From: Candidatus Woesebacteria bacterium GW2011_GWB1_33_22
GTDB taxonomy: Bacteria > Patescibacteriota > Microgenomatia > UBA8517
Direction: 5' to 3'
Assembly (NCBI GenBank): GCA_000989765.1
Contig: LBOW01000009.1
Coordinates: 1 to 34,851, forward strand
Length of the DNA stretch: 34,851 nt
In this document: positions 1-4,637 of the stretch, piece after piece
Position numbering within the stretch: position 1 is the stretch's first letter
How the letters are laid out: each line of letters opens with the position of its first letter
Made by a program: the position numbers and the translations under genes
Notes under the pieces: model-generated
Seen by the model: only the letters and a program-made list of their open reading frames with translations
Databases searched by the model: none
Told to the model about the DNA's origin: nothing

Positions 1-122
1 TTTGTACTTCCGAAGATTCCAGGAGATATAAGTAATGCTCCAAAATAAACTGAGGTTAAATTAATCCAAACTCCTGATAAAACCTCAAGTGTTGATTTGC
101 TGGAAAAAGTTATTTTCTGCAT
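1..122 (-). CDS. TM-A small membrane protein, partial copy cut by the window edge
   Basis: This is the N-terminal 40 codons of a small membrane protein, read on the minus strand and running off the left edge of the window. It is almost identical to the complete gene at 1885-2106: in the shared stretch the only coding change is one base at position 100, which gives Ser instead of Asn at residue 8. The start ATG is at 122-120. It carries the family motif W-I-N-L near the beginning of the first membrane segment. Function is unknown. Its presence shows that the window starts inside a duplicated block. Confidence 0.6.
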   Translation of the reverse strand, partial: MQKITFSSKSTLEVLSGVWINLTSVYFGALLISPGIFGST

Positions 123-148
123 CCATATATTCTCTATTATATACTCAA

Positions 149-167
149 ATTGTTGCAAATTGCATGC
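149..167. repeat. 19-bp word containing a palindromic core, copy 1
   Basis: The 19-mer beginning ATTGTTGC and ending GCATGC occurs at 149-167, 2132-2150 and 3191-3209. Each time it lies just before an array of seven-base units. The end of the word is near-palindromic (TTGCATGC followed by GA or AA). At 3191 it is joined directly to a fragment of the cytidylyltransferase gene end at a shared AAATT, which looks like a microhomology junction. Confidence 0.75.
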
Positions 168-168
168 G

Positions 169-193
169 AGTTAAAAATTAAAAGTTAAGAATT
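169..193. repeat. Seven-base-period array 1
   Basis: Three to four consecutive heptamers of the types AGTTAAA, AATTAAA and AGTTAAG. All fit the window-wide unit NNTARNN when rotated. Confidence 0.7.
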
Positions 194-203
194 CGTTTGG
201 GGA

Positions 204-231
204 TTGACTTTTTGGCCAAATTACATATAAT
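204..231 (+). promoter_or_regulatory. Strong sigma70-type promoter, antisense to the PemK-like gene
   Basis: TTGACT at 204-209, a 16-base spacer and TATAAT at 226-231. It points into the 3' end of the gene read on the opposite strand, and no plus-strand coding start follows within reach. Its -35 region (TTGACTTTTTGGCC) closely matches the promoter at 34719-34748 on the other strand. Confidence 0.6.
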
Positions 232-236
232 GACAA

Positions 237-689
237 TTACAAATTGCCTTTTAAAGGCACCTGAGGACCTCGCAAGAGGTCCGTTTCATTTATTAGGCCA
301 ATTATATGTTTTTCAATATTCCTAAAAGATTTAAGTCCAATTTTTCCCATTCTTCTGATTAACCTCTTTGAACTTAAAACTCGAAGTTGAGACAATATTA
401 CAGTTGAGTTTCTATTTTTAAATTTGAAAGAAAAATAAAATCTTCCCTTTTTAGTTTTTGAGGTTAAAGGTATTCCCCAAAACATACCTTTGTTAAATTT
501 TCTAAAAACTAAAACTGGTCTTTCAAATCTTGTATTTTTACCATCCTCTTCAAAACCGATGTTTACACCAATTGAACACCACCAAACTTCCCGATCATGG
601 AAAAATTTTTCTTTACTTTCGTTTTCAATTTGAGATTTTAGTTTATGCCATTTTTTGTAGGCTTTAACATATTTAGTAGGTTTGACCAT
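237..689 (-). CDS. PemK/MazF-like toxin family protein
   Basis: A 150-residue basic protein resembling the PemK/MazF family found alone in many CPR genomes; family members are usually mRNA-cleaving ribonucleases of toxin-antitoxin systems. An N-terminal Lys-rich helix (residues 1-30) precedes the core with W-W-C-S-I-G-V-N-I-G around 36-46, R-P-V-L-V-F near 56 and L-S-Q-L-R near 99. These resemble the beta-strand positions of the MazF fold. No antitoxin gene adjoins it. The start is supported by an extended -10 box (TGC-TATAAT, -10 at 698-703) only 8 bases upstream. The last codons contain two hairpins that may belong to an antisense RNA. Confidence 0.6.
   Translation of the reverse strand: MVKPTKYVKAYKKWHKLKSQIENESKEKFFHDREVWWCSIGVNIGFEEDGKNTRFERPVLVFRKFNKGMFWGIPLTSKTKKGRFYFSFKFKNRNSTVILSQLRVLSSKRLIRRMGKIGLKSFRNIEKHIIGLINETDLLRGPQVPLKGNL
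238..296 (+). ncRNA. Candidate short antisense RNA ending in an intrinsic terminator
   Basis: Downstream of the promoter at 204-231 there are two hairpins. One is a small palindrome at 245-259. The other is a perfect 7-bp stem with a GCAA tetraloop (GGACCTC, loop, GAGGTCC) at 265-282, followed by the T-rich run GTTTCATTTATT. That is the form of a roughly 55-60 nt transcription unit, complementary to the last codons of the PemK-like mRNA. The RNA is an inference: the hairpins could instead serve the protein gene's own 3' end. Confidence 0.4.
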
Positions 690-697
690 ACCTAAAA

Positions 698-706
698 ATT
701 ATAGCA
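698..706 (-). promoter_or_regulatory. Extended -10 promoter of the PemK-like gene
   Basis: TGC followed by TATAAT; the hexamer ends 8 bases before the ATG, so the mRNA would be leaderless or nearly so. Confidence 0.6.
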
Positions 707-745
707 AATTTATTAGAGGATTGGGTTATTAAAAATTAAAACAGA

Positions 746-751
746 TATAAT
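746..751 (+). promoter_or_regulatory. -10 box of the cytidylyltransferase gene
   Basis: Perfect TATAAT ending 7 bases before the ATG at 759. No clear -35 and no Shine-Dalgarno, so a leaderless mRNA is predicted. Confidence 0.55.
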
Positions 752-758
752 ATCTTAA

Positions 759-1133
759 ATGAAACTCAAAAAAGTTCTTGTTGGAGGTTGTTTTGATATT
801 TTACATGTTGGACATATTAAGTTTTTGAAGAAAGCAAAAAGTTTTGGGGATTATTTGATTGTTCTTTTAGAGTCTGATGAAAATATTAAAAAATTAAAGG
901 GTAAAGGCAAACCTATTTTTAGTTTAAAAGAAAGAATAACAGTTTTAAAAGCTATTAAATATGTAGACAAAGTAATTGTTGTGCCTAAAAATCCTACTCA
1001 TGAAACTTATTTAAAATTAATAAAAAAGATTAAACCTAATGTAGTTGCAATTACTGAAGGAGATATTTTGCAAAAACACAAACTTAGCAAAAACACAAAC
1101 TTAATCAGGCAAAATTGGTTGGGGCTAAATTAA
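759..1133 (+). CDS. Cytidylyltransferase (RfaE2/TagD-like nucleotidyltransferase), frameshifted at the C-terminus
   Basis: The protein opens with the nucleotidyltransferase signature G-G-C-F-D-x-x-H-x-G-H (H16-V-G-H19), typical of cytidylyltransferases that transfer CMP or AMP to a sugar or alcohol phosphate. A conserved acidic I-T-E-G-D motif lies near residue 100. The reading frame ends at 124 residues with an atypical tail. In another frame the expected ending (A-K-L-V-G-A-K-L-K-V, then S-S-T-K-I-T-K) continues to a TGA at 1190-1192. The break is explained by a 17-bp tandem duplication at 1070-1103; one copy fewer restores a single frame. The product is probably truncated, though slippage could revert it. 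The true substrate cannot be told from sequence. Confidence 0.75.
   Translation: MKLKKVLVGGCFDILHVGHIKFLKKAKSFGDYLIVLLESDENIKKLKGKGKPIFSLKERITVLKAIKYVDKVIVVPKNPTHETYLKLIKKIKPNVVAITEGDILQKHKLSKNTNLIRQNWLGLN
1070..1103 (+). repeat. 17-bp perfect tandem duplication that shifts the reading frame
   Basis: The 17-mer starting GCAAAAACACAA occurs twice back to back (1070-1086 and 1087-1103). Seventeen is not a multiple of three. Deleting one copy joins the N-terminal frame of the cytidylyltransferase to its conserved C-terminal frame. Confidence 0.9.
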
Positions 1134-1204
1134 AAGTAATTAAAAAGTACAAAGACTTTTCTTCAACTAAAATTACAAAACTACTTTTTTGAAACTTTGG
1201 GAGA
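1121..1204. repeat. Direct repeat B, copy 1: convergent gene-end junction
   Basis: This segment occurs again at 1706-1786, and its first ~53 bases occur at 3140-3193. On the plus strand it is the 3' end of the cytidylyltransferase gene. On the minus strand its right end encodes a tail S-P-K-V-S-K-K-stop (stop at 1183-1181), like the end of the TM-B protein at 1766-1888. Copies 1 and 2 differ at several positions. Confidence 0.85.
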
Positions 1205-1209
1205 ATCTT

Positions 1210-1416
1210 TTATATTTTTAAATTTGATGTTTTCAAGATATTTGATAAAGTTCCTTTCTTTAATACTTTGTGTTGTGGAACTATTACTAAAGTTTTTCCC
1301 AAACCTAAATCCTTCGAGAGTTTAACATGACTTCCTTTTTGACTGACTAAAATCCAACCCTCTTTCTGAAGTAATTTAACTATTTTCCAACCTGAAATTT
1401 GTGGCAATTTGGGCAT
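1210..1416 (-). CDS. hicA: HicA toxin, cassette 1
   Basis: A 68-residue protein of the HicA mRNA interferase family, a double-stranded-RNA-binding-like fold that cleaves mRNA with a single catalytic histidine. The hallmark G-S-H motif is present with H30. The N-terminal helix K-I-V-K-L-L-Q-K-E-G and the C-terminal K-K-G-T-L-S-N-I-L match the family. It starts directly after the stop of the upstream antitoxin gene (adjacent, no gap), so the two are one transcript with the antitoxin first. Immediately downstream lies a leftover TM-B tail. Confidence 0.9.
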   Translation of the reverse strand: MPKLPQISGWKIVKLLQKEGWILVSQKGSHVKLSKDLGLGKTLVIVPQHKVLKKGTLSNILKTSNLKI

Positions 1417-1665
1417 TTAAATTGCAAAGGTAACTTTAATGGGTGCCATAAATTGATTTCTTGGATCCACTGAATAAACTGGAGCTTTATTAAATTCTGG
1501 CTCTAGGTAAAGCTCAATTGCCTCTTTAATATTCTTTTGTGCTTCTTCAAAGGTATCACCTTGAGAAAAACAACCTGAAAGTTCAGGTACAGAAACCGAA
1601 AATCCACCACCATCTTCTGATGTAAAAACTGCATTGTATTCCATTATTTTTAGATTTTTCCTCAT
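1417..1665 (-). CDS. hicB: HicB antitoxin, cassette 1
   Basis: HicB antitoxins neutralise HicA by covering its active site. The partial RNase H-like HicB fold is visible: Y-N-A-V-F, then G-G-G-F-S-V-S-V-P-E-L-S-G-C-F-S-Q-G-D-T, then E-E-A-Q-K-N-I-K-E-A-I. A longer open frame begins at 1737, but I prefer the ATG at 1665 (82 residues, M-R-K-N-L-K). A perfect TATAAT at 1672-1677 ends 6 bases before it, predicting a leaderless message. The ATG at 1644 (M-E-Y-N-A-V-F) is the alternative. No C-terminal DNA-binding domain is seen, so autoregulation would need another route. Confidence 0.85.
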   Translation of the reverse strand: MRKNLKIMEYNAVFTSEDGGGFSVSVPELSGCFSQGDTFEEAQKNIKEAIELYLEPEFNKAPVYSVDPRNQFMAPIKVTFAI

Positions 1666-1671
1666 AAAAAG

Positions 1672-1677
1672 ATTATA
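1672..1677 (-). promoter_or_regulatory. -10 box of HicBA cassette 1
   Basis: TATAAT ending 6 bases before the ATG at 1665. Confidence 0.55.
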
Positions 1678-1705
1678 CCATAAAATGGCAAGATAAAGCT
1701 TGGTC

Positions 1706-1786
1706 GGGGCAAAATTAAAAGTAATTAAAAAGTACAAAAACCTTTCTTCAACTCAAATTACAAAACTACTTTTTTGAAACTCTTGG
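1706..1786. repeat. Direct repeat B, copy 2
   Basis: Second copy of the cytidylyltransferase/TM-B convergent junction (see 1121-1204). Copies 1 and 2 bracket HicBA cassette 1. Here the plus-strand remnant is not attached to a gene body, while the minus-strand TM-B gene is complete. Confidence 0.85.
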
Positions 1787-1888
1787 TGTGTTTGAAGTAT
1801 TTAATACAAACCAAGCTAAAAGAATACTTACAATTGCAAGTAAACTATATGCTATCGACGTGCTTGTAAAAAAATTTTGCAGATTCAT
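1766..1888 (-). CDS. TM-B small membrane protein (40 residues)
   Basis: A 40-residue protein consisting of one hydrophobic helix (about residues 12-30, S-I-A-Y-S-L-L-A-I-V then L-L-A-W-F-V-L) and a basic tail ending P-R-V-S-K-K. Its ATG overlaps the stop of the upstream TM-A gene as ATGA, so the two are translationally coupled. Size and arrangement match the 34-residue proteins at 2192-2296 and 3241-3345, although sequence similarity to them is weak. No known family is recognised. The coupling and the recurrence argue that it is a real gene. Confidence 0.6.
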   Translation of the reverse strand: MNLQNFFTSTSIAYSLLAIVSILLAWFVLNTSNTPRVSKK

Positions 1889-2106
1889 ATATTTTTAGCC
1901 TTTTCCGTTAAAATAATTGCTATTACAAAACTTAATATAGCAGATGGTAAGTTTGATAACAAGAGCTTTAGTGTTTCAAATGAGTTTGTACTTCCGAAGA
2001 TTCCAGGAGATATAAGTAATGCTCCAAAATAAACTGAGGTTAAATTAATCCAAACTCCTGATAAAACCTCAAGTGTTGATTTGTTGGAAAAAGTTATTTT
2101 CTGCAT
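1885..2106 (-). CDS. TM-A small membrane protein (73 residues)
   Basis: A 73-residue protein with two predicted membrane helices: one around residues 18-35 (V-W-I-N-L-T-S-V-Y-F-G-A-L-L-I-S-P) and one around 50-66 (N-L-P-S-A-I-L-S-F-V-I-A-I-I-L). It shares a pattern with its relatives at 3342-3533 and 2293-2480: aromatic-(I/V)-N-L-(S/T), then (W/Y)-(F/L)-G-(A/V), then a Pro after the helix, and a second helix ending near A-I-x-(L/I). It is followed by a coupled TM-B gene through an ATGA overlap. Function is unknown. A two-gene unit of hairpin-like and single-span membrane proteins could be a holin-like, immunity or anchoring module, but nothing in the sequence decides this. Confidence 0.65.
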   Translation of the reverse strand: MQKITFSNKSTLEVLSGVWINLTSVYFGALLISPGIFGSTNSFETLKLLLSNLPSAILSFVIAIILTEKAKNI

Positions 2107-2172
2107 CCATATATTCTCTATATATACTCAAATTGTTGCAAATTGCATGCAAATTAAGAATTAAAAGTTAAG
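1985..2172. repeat. Direct repeat A, copy 2
   Basis: Near-identical to 1-190. It contains the TM-A start, its upstream region, the 19-bp word (2132-2150) and the first units of a seven-base array. Confidence 0.9.
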
Positions 2173-2179
2173 AGTTAAA
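2152..2179. repeat. Seven-base-period array 2
   Basis: Four consecutive heptamers of the types AATTAAG, AATTAAA, AGTTAAG and AGTTAAA. Confidence 0.8.
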
Positions 2180-2191
2180 AAGGGATAAAAA

Positions 2192-2296
2192 TTACTTAAG
2201 CACTAAAAAGTAAACCGTAGCGAAAGCTATTAATGACAAACTAAATGCAATTGCTGCTCTTATATTTAAATCGGCTAAATCAATTTTATTTTTCAT
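2192..2296 (-). CDS. TM-B small membrane protein (34 residues)
   Basis: A 34-residue protein: charged head M-K-N-K-I-D-L-A-D-L-N-I-R, then one membrane helix ending V-Y-F-L-V-L-K. It is a clear paralogue of the 34-residue protein at 3241-3345: same head (M-K-N-K-x-D-L), same length, identical last seven residues. The ATG overlaps the stop of the degraded TM-A frame (ATGA at 2296-2293), the same coupling seen in the other two copies. No family recognised. Confidence 0.6.
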   Translation of the reverse strand: MKNKIDLADLNIRAAIAFSLSLIAFATVYFLVLK

Positions 2297-2480
2297 AAAT
2301 TATTCCTTATATCAATTGCTAAGATTAAACTTAGTATAGCCAAAATAATGTTTGTAAACAAGAGCGTATTGGATACTTTTTTCTTAGTAATTGTTGGTGG
2401 AATTATAACAGCAACTCCAAACCATCCTGCTGATAAATTTACAAACAAATCAGAAAGTAAATTATTCCAAACCTGGAGGA
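2293..2480 (-). pseudogene. TM-A relative with lost N-terminus
   Basis: The minus frame reads S-D-L-F-V-N-L-S-A-G-W-F-G-V-A-V-I-I-P-P, then a second helix I-I-L-A-I-L-S-L-I-L-A-I-D-I-R-N-N-L and a stop. This is closely similar to the TM-A protein at 3342-3533. Going upstream the frame passes into a seven-base-period array (2495-2522) with no ATG, GTG or TTG start before homology begins. The 5' end appears to have been replaced by the array. The coupled TM-B gene remains intact. Confidence 0.6.
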
Positions 2481-2494
2481 AGAAAACAGAAACA

Positions 2495-2522
2495 AGTAGT
2501 AAGTAGTAGGTAGAATGTAGAA
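2495..2522. repeat. Seven-base-period array 3
   Basis: Four heptamers of the types AGTAGTA (twice), GGTAGAA and TGTAGAA. The array lies where the start of the degraded TM-A gene should be. Confidence 0.8.
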
Positions 2523-2539
2523 AGGAATGTTAAAAAAAC

Positions 2540-2563
2540 TTACTTTTTGGAAATTCGAGGAGT
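2540..2563 (-). pseudogene. Leftover TM-B tail downstream of HicA cassette 2
   Basis: The minus strand encodes A-T-P-R-I-S-K-K-stop, matching the tail T-P-R-V-S-K-K of the TM-B protein at 1766-1888. It is in the same frame as the preceding hicA, so readthrough of the hicA stop would append it. It probably marks the other side of the HicBA insertion. Confidence 0.55.
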
Positions 2564-2581
2564 TGCACCATCAAAAGGTGT

Positions 2582-2800
2582 TTATCTTCTAAAGAGATCT
2601 GAATTTAATTGAGATTGTCTGATAATACTTCTTAATGTTCCAACTGGTATTGCTTTTGAGTGAAACGAAACTGTAGTGTGAGCTTTTGTTTTGGGATTAA
2701 AATACTGTTTATGACTACTTTTACTAACATTTACTACAAACCCATTATTACTAAGTATCTTTTCAATTTCTCGAGGTTTTAGTTGAGTTAATTTAGGCAT
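2582..2800 (-). CDS. hicA: HicA toxin, cassette 2
   Basis: A 72-residue HicA-family mRNA interferase with the catalytic histidine H30 in the motif S-S-H-K-Q-Y, and the C-terminal P-V-G-T-L-R-S-I-I-R-Q helix typical of the family. It follows its antitoxin gene with a 3-base gap on the same strand. It shares only general family features with the HicA at 1210-1416 (both begin M-P-K-L), so the two cassettes look separately acquired rather than recently duplicated. Confidence 0.9.
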   Translation of the reverse strand: MPKLTQLKPREIEKILSNNGFVVNVSKSSHKQYFNPKTKAHTTVSFHSKAIPVGTLRSIIRQSQLNSDLFRR

Positions 2801-2803
2801 TTA

Positions 2804-3061
2804 TTAAAAGGCAAATTGTACCCCTTGAGGTATGTTTACTTCTGTTTGGCTGATAAAATAGTCTTGTGTGTCTGGTTCCGGAATTTCTGTTTTTGTCTTC
2901 AATAAACCTTCAATATGGCACTCAATGGCTTGTTTAACATTTTTTTGAGTTTCTTCGATTGTTTTTCCAAAATCAGAAATTCCAAGCGTTGGAACTTGGG
3001 CAACATAGAACTTCCCCTCTTTTTTTATAAAAACATTATATTTAAGTAAATTAATTTTCAT
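2804..3061 (-). CDS. hicB: HicB antitoxin, cassette 2
   Basis: An 85-residue HicB-type antitoxin with the pattern K-Y-N-V-F-I-K-K-E-G, V-A-Q-V-P-T-L-G-I-S-D-F-G-K-T and E-T-Q-K-N-V-K-Q-A-I. No DNA-binding domain is visible. The start is supported by TATACT at 3068-3073, which ends 6 bases before the ATG and predicts a leaderless mRNA. It lies upstream of its hicA partner. Confidence 0.85.
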   Translation of the reverse strand: MKINLLKYNVFIKKEGKFYVAQVPTLGISDFGKTIEETQKNVKQAIECHIEGLLKTKTEIPEPDTQDYFISQTEVNIPQGVQFAF

Positions 3062-3067
3062 AAGTTA

Positions 3068-3073
3068 AGTATA
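3068..3073 (-). promoter_or_regulatory. -10 box of HicBA cassette 2
   Basis: TATACT ending 6 bases before the ATG at 3061. Confidence 0.5.
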
Positions 3074-3104
3074 ACACATTTTGGAGATGGAAAAATGAAG
3101 AGAA

Positions 3105-3139
3105 AGTAGAAATTAAAAGTTAGGTATTAGAAATTAACT
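3105..3139. repeat. Seven-base-period array 4
   Basis: Five heptamers with a fixed TA at positions 3-4: types AGTAGAA, ATTAAAA, GTTAGGT, ATTAGAA and ATTAACT. The units differ in sequence but keep the period exactly. The array abuts a cytidylyltransferase-end fragment at 3140. Confidence 0.75.
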
Positions 3140-3193
3140 GGGGCGAAATTAAAAGTAATTAAAAAGTACAAAGACTTTTCTTCAACTAAAATT
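3140..3193. repeat. Direct repeat B, copy 3 (truncated)
   Basis: About 53 bases nearly identical to 1121-1174, the 3' part of the cytidylyltransferase gene. It breaks off at AAATT and continues into the 19-bp word at 3191-3209. It is a remnant with no coding role here. Confidence 0.85.
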
Positions 3194-3210
3194 GTTGCAA
3201 ATTGCATGCG

Positions 3211-3245
3211 AATTAAGAGTTAAGGGTTAAGAGTTAAAAATTACT
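3211..3245. repeat. Seven-base-period array 5
   Basis: Five heptamers of the types AATTAAG, AGTTAAG, GGTTAAG, AGTTAAA and AATTACT, running up to the stop of the TM-B gene at 3241. Confidence 0.75.
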
Positions 3246-3345
3246 TAAGGACCAAGAAGTAAACTACTGAAAACACTATTAGTAAAAATCCGTAGATATA
3301 TATAGCCTTTATATTTATTTCAGTCAGGTCAAATTTATTTTTCAT
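3241..3345 (-). CDS. TM-B small membrane protein (34 residues), second paralogue
   Basis: A 34-residue single-span protein: head M-K-N-K-F-D-L-T-E-I-N-I-K, then a helix rich in I, Y, F and L ending V-Y-F-L-V-L-K. It parallels the protein at 2192-2296 along its whole length. The start codon overlaps the stop of the TM-A gene as ATGA (3345-3342). Conservation of head and tail with a drifting helix suggests selection on a real protein. Confidence 0.6.
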   Translation of the reverse strand: MKNKFDLTEINIKAIYIYGFLLIVFSVVYFLVLK

Positions 3346-3533
3346 ATGTTTCGTAAATTTATCGCTATAACCAAAGACATAATAGCAAAAACAGTGTCAG
3401 CAATCAACAAGGAAGTTGATAATTTATTATCTTTATTCAAAAACGGAGAAATAATTATTATTGCTCCAAGCCAACCTGCAGAAAGGTTAATAAAGAGATC
3501 TGAAATTGAAGAAGGACAAATTCTACTTCTCAT
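3342..3533 (-). CDS. TM-A small membrane protein (63 residues)
   Basis: Two membrane helices: I-N-L-S-A-G-W-L-G-A-I-I-I-I-S-P, then T-V-F-A-I-M-S-L-V-I-A-I-N-L. It is similar to the TM-A frames at 1885-2106 and 2293-2480. The open frame extends upstream to 3599, but I chose the ATG at 3533 (M-R-S-R-I) because it gives a length matching its relative, and TAATAA/TAGAAT-like hexamers lie just upstream. The start is uncertain. An overlapping plus-strand frame at 3346-3642 shows no family features and is treated as a shadow. Confidence 0.6.
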   Translation of the reverse strand: MRSRICPSSISDLFINLSAGWLGAIIIISPFLNKDNKLSTSLLIADTVFAIMSLVIAINLRNI

Positions 3534-3650
3534 CGATTCTATTATTAGTACATATTTATGCCAAACAAAATCTTGTGAAAAGACATACTTGTTGCACATA
3601 AAGCTTCACATAGTAATCTTAAATAGGATAGTAATTAAATAATCTGCCAT

Positions 3651-4604
3651 ATGGAACAGCATCCGATACCACAACAAATAAGCTCTTACCAATTCAAATT
3701 GGTGGGAGACATGACTTTAAAACAATTTTTTCAAGTTGCGGGAGGTGTTGTTATTTCTTTAATTTTTTACTCACTCCCCCTTCATGGATTAATCAAATGG
3801 CCATTAATTTTAATTTCAGCTGGGCTTGGTGCTGCTATGGCTTTTTTACCTTTTCAAGAAAGGCCTCTTGAAAAATGGATCATTGCTTTTTTTAGAAGTA
3901 TTTATTCCCCCACTTTATACTCCTGGAAAAAAACAGAAAAGCCTGTAATCTTTTTTACGGAAACTGCAGTTGCACCCGCTGTTGGAGTAGTTCCAATAGG
4001 TCAAACTAGTGAACCAAATACTAAAAAACTAGAGGAGGCAGAAAAAAGCTTCTTAACAAGACTAACATCAATATTTCAAATGCCTATAGCTAACAGTCAA
4101 CAGTCTACAGTAGTACAAACTCAAACGCCGGCAACAAACAACCAACAGTCTACAATACAACAACAAATACCAACATTAATTACACATTCCGCACCCAGAC
4201 TGGTTGTAGAAGAAACAGGATCAAATAAACAAACAGGATTGCCTGTTAACAATATTTTAATTACTAAGGTGGAGGAAAAAGAAATTACTACTAACCCTGC
4301 AGAATTTTCAATTGATGCAGCCCCACCAGCACCACCGACAGTTATAAATACCATTGTTGGCCAAGTTATGGATATGGACAGAAAAATAATTGAGGGGGCA
4401 ATTTTGGAAATCAAAGATGCAAATGGAAGACCTGTTAGGGCTTTAAAAAGTAACAAAGCTGGGCATTTTATAATTGTGACCCCCCTTGCAAATGGGAAAT
4501 ATGAGATATCAACAGAAAAAGATGGTTTTACTTTTGAGCCAATTAGTTTTGAAACAAAGGGAGAAATAATACCGGCGATAGCGATACGAGGAACGCGAAT
4601 CTAG
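3651..4604 (+). CDS. PrgI-family membrane protein with a carboxypeptidase-regulatory-like C-terminal domain
   Basis: The first ~95 residues match the PrgI family, a VirB3-like small inner-membrane component of Gram-positive type IV secretion systems. They include I-P-Q-Q-I-S-S-Y-Q-F-K-L-V-G-D-M-T, two adjacent membrane helices (about 27-48 and 50-68) and P-L-E-K-W-I. A long Gln/Thr/Pro-rich linker follows (about 110-230), partly encoded by seven-base-period arrays. The C-terminus (about 230-317: G-Q-V-M-D, A-I-L-E-I-K-D, T-P-L-A-N-G-K-Y) resembles a carboxypeptidase-regulatory or Cna-B-like beta-sandwich. It heads the secretion cluster. Its stop codon lies inside a seven-base array. Confidence 0.8.
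   Translation: MEQHPIPQQISSYQFKLVGDMTLKQFFQVAGGVVISLIFYSLPLHGLIKWPLILISAGLGAAMAFLPFQERPLEKWIIAFFRSIYSPTLYSWKKTEKPVIFFTETAVAPAVGVVPIGQTSEPNTKKLEEAEKSFLTRLTSIFQMPIANSQQSTVVQTQTPATNNQQSTIQQQIPTLITHSAPRLVVEETGSNKQTGLPVNNILITKVEEKEITTNPAEFSIDAAPPAPPTVINTIVGQVMDMDRKIIEGAILEIKDANGRPVRALKSNKAGHFIIVTPLANGKYEISTEKDGFTFEPISFETKGEIIPAIAIRGTRI
4087..4114. repeat. Seven-base-period array 6, coding
   Basis: Units of the types CAGTCAA, CAGTCTA and CAGTAGT inside the linker of the PrgI-like gene. The reverse complement fits NNTARNN (TGTAGAC). Confidence 0.6.
4132..4159. repeat. Seven-base-period array 7, coding
   Basis: Units of the types CAACAAA, CAACCAA, CAGTCTA and CAATACA in the same linker. The period holds but the units are more degenerate. 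Confidence 0.5.
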
Positions 4605-4634
4605 CTGCTAGTAGCTAGAAACTAGAATCTAGAA
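4600..4634. repeat. Seven-base-period array 8, forming the PrgI to VirB4-N junction
   Basis: Five heptamers containing CTAG at a fixed position: types TCTAGCT, GCTAGTA, GCTAGAA, ACTAGAA and TCTAGAA. The stop of the PrgI-like gene is inside the first unit, and the next ATG follows three bases after the last. Confidence 0.85.
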
Positions 4635-4637
4635 AAC

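Larger units (their letters stand above)
1..190. repeat. Direct repeat A, copy 1 (second copy 1985-2172)
   Basis: Bases 1-190 match 1985-2172 with only a handful of substitutions and one single-base indel. The repeat covers the start of the TM-A gene, its upstream region and the first units of a seven-base-period array. The two copies are 1984 bp apart, so the PemK-like gene, the cytidylyltransferase and the first HicBA cassette lie between them. Confidence 0.9.

Noticed and set aside
3346-3642. 98-codon plus-strand open frame
   Set aside because: It lies opposite the TM-A gene at 3342-3533, has no promoter or family features, and its hydrophobic pattern is the complement of the real membrane helices.
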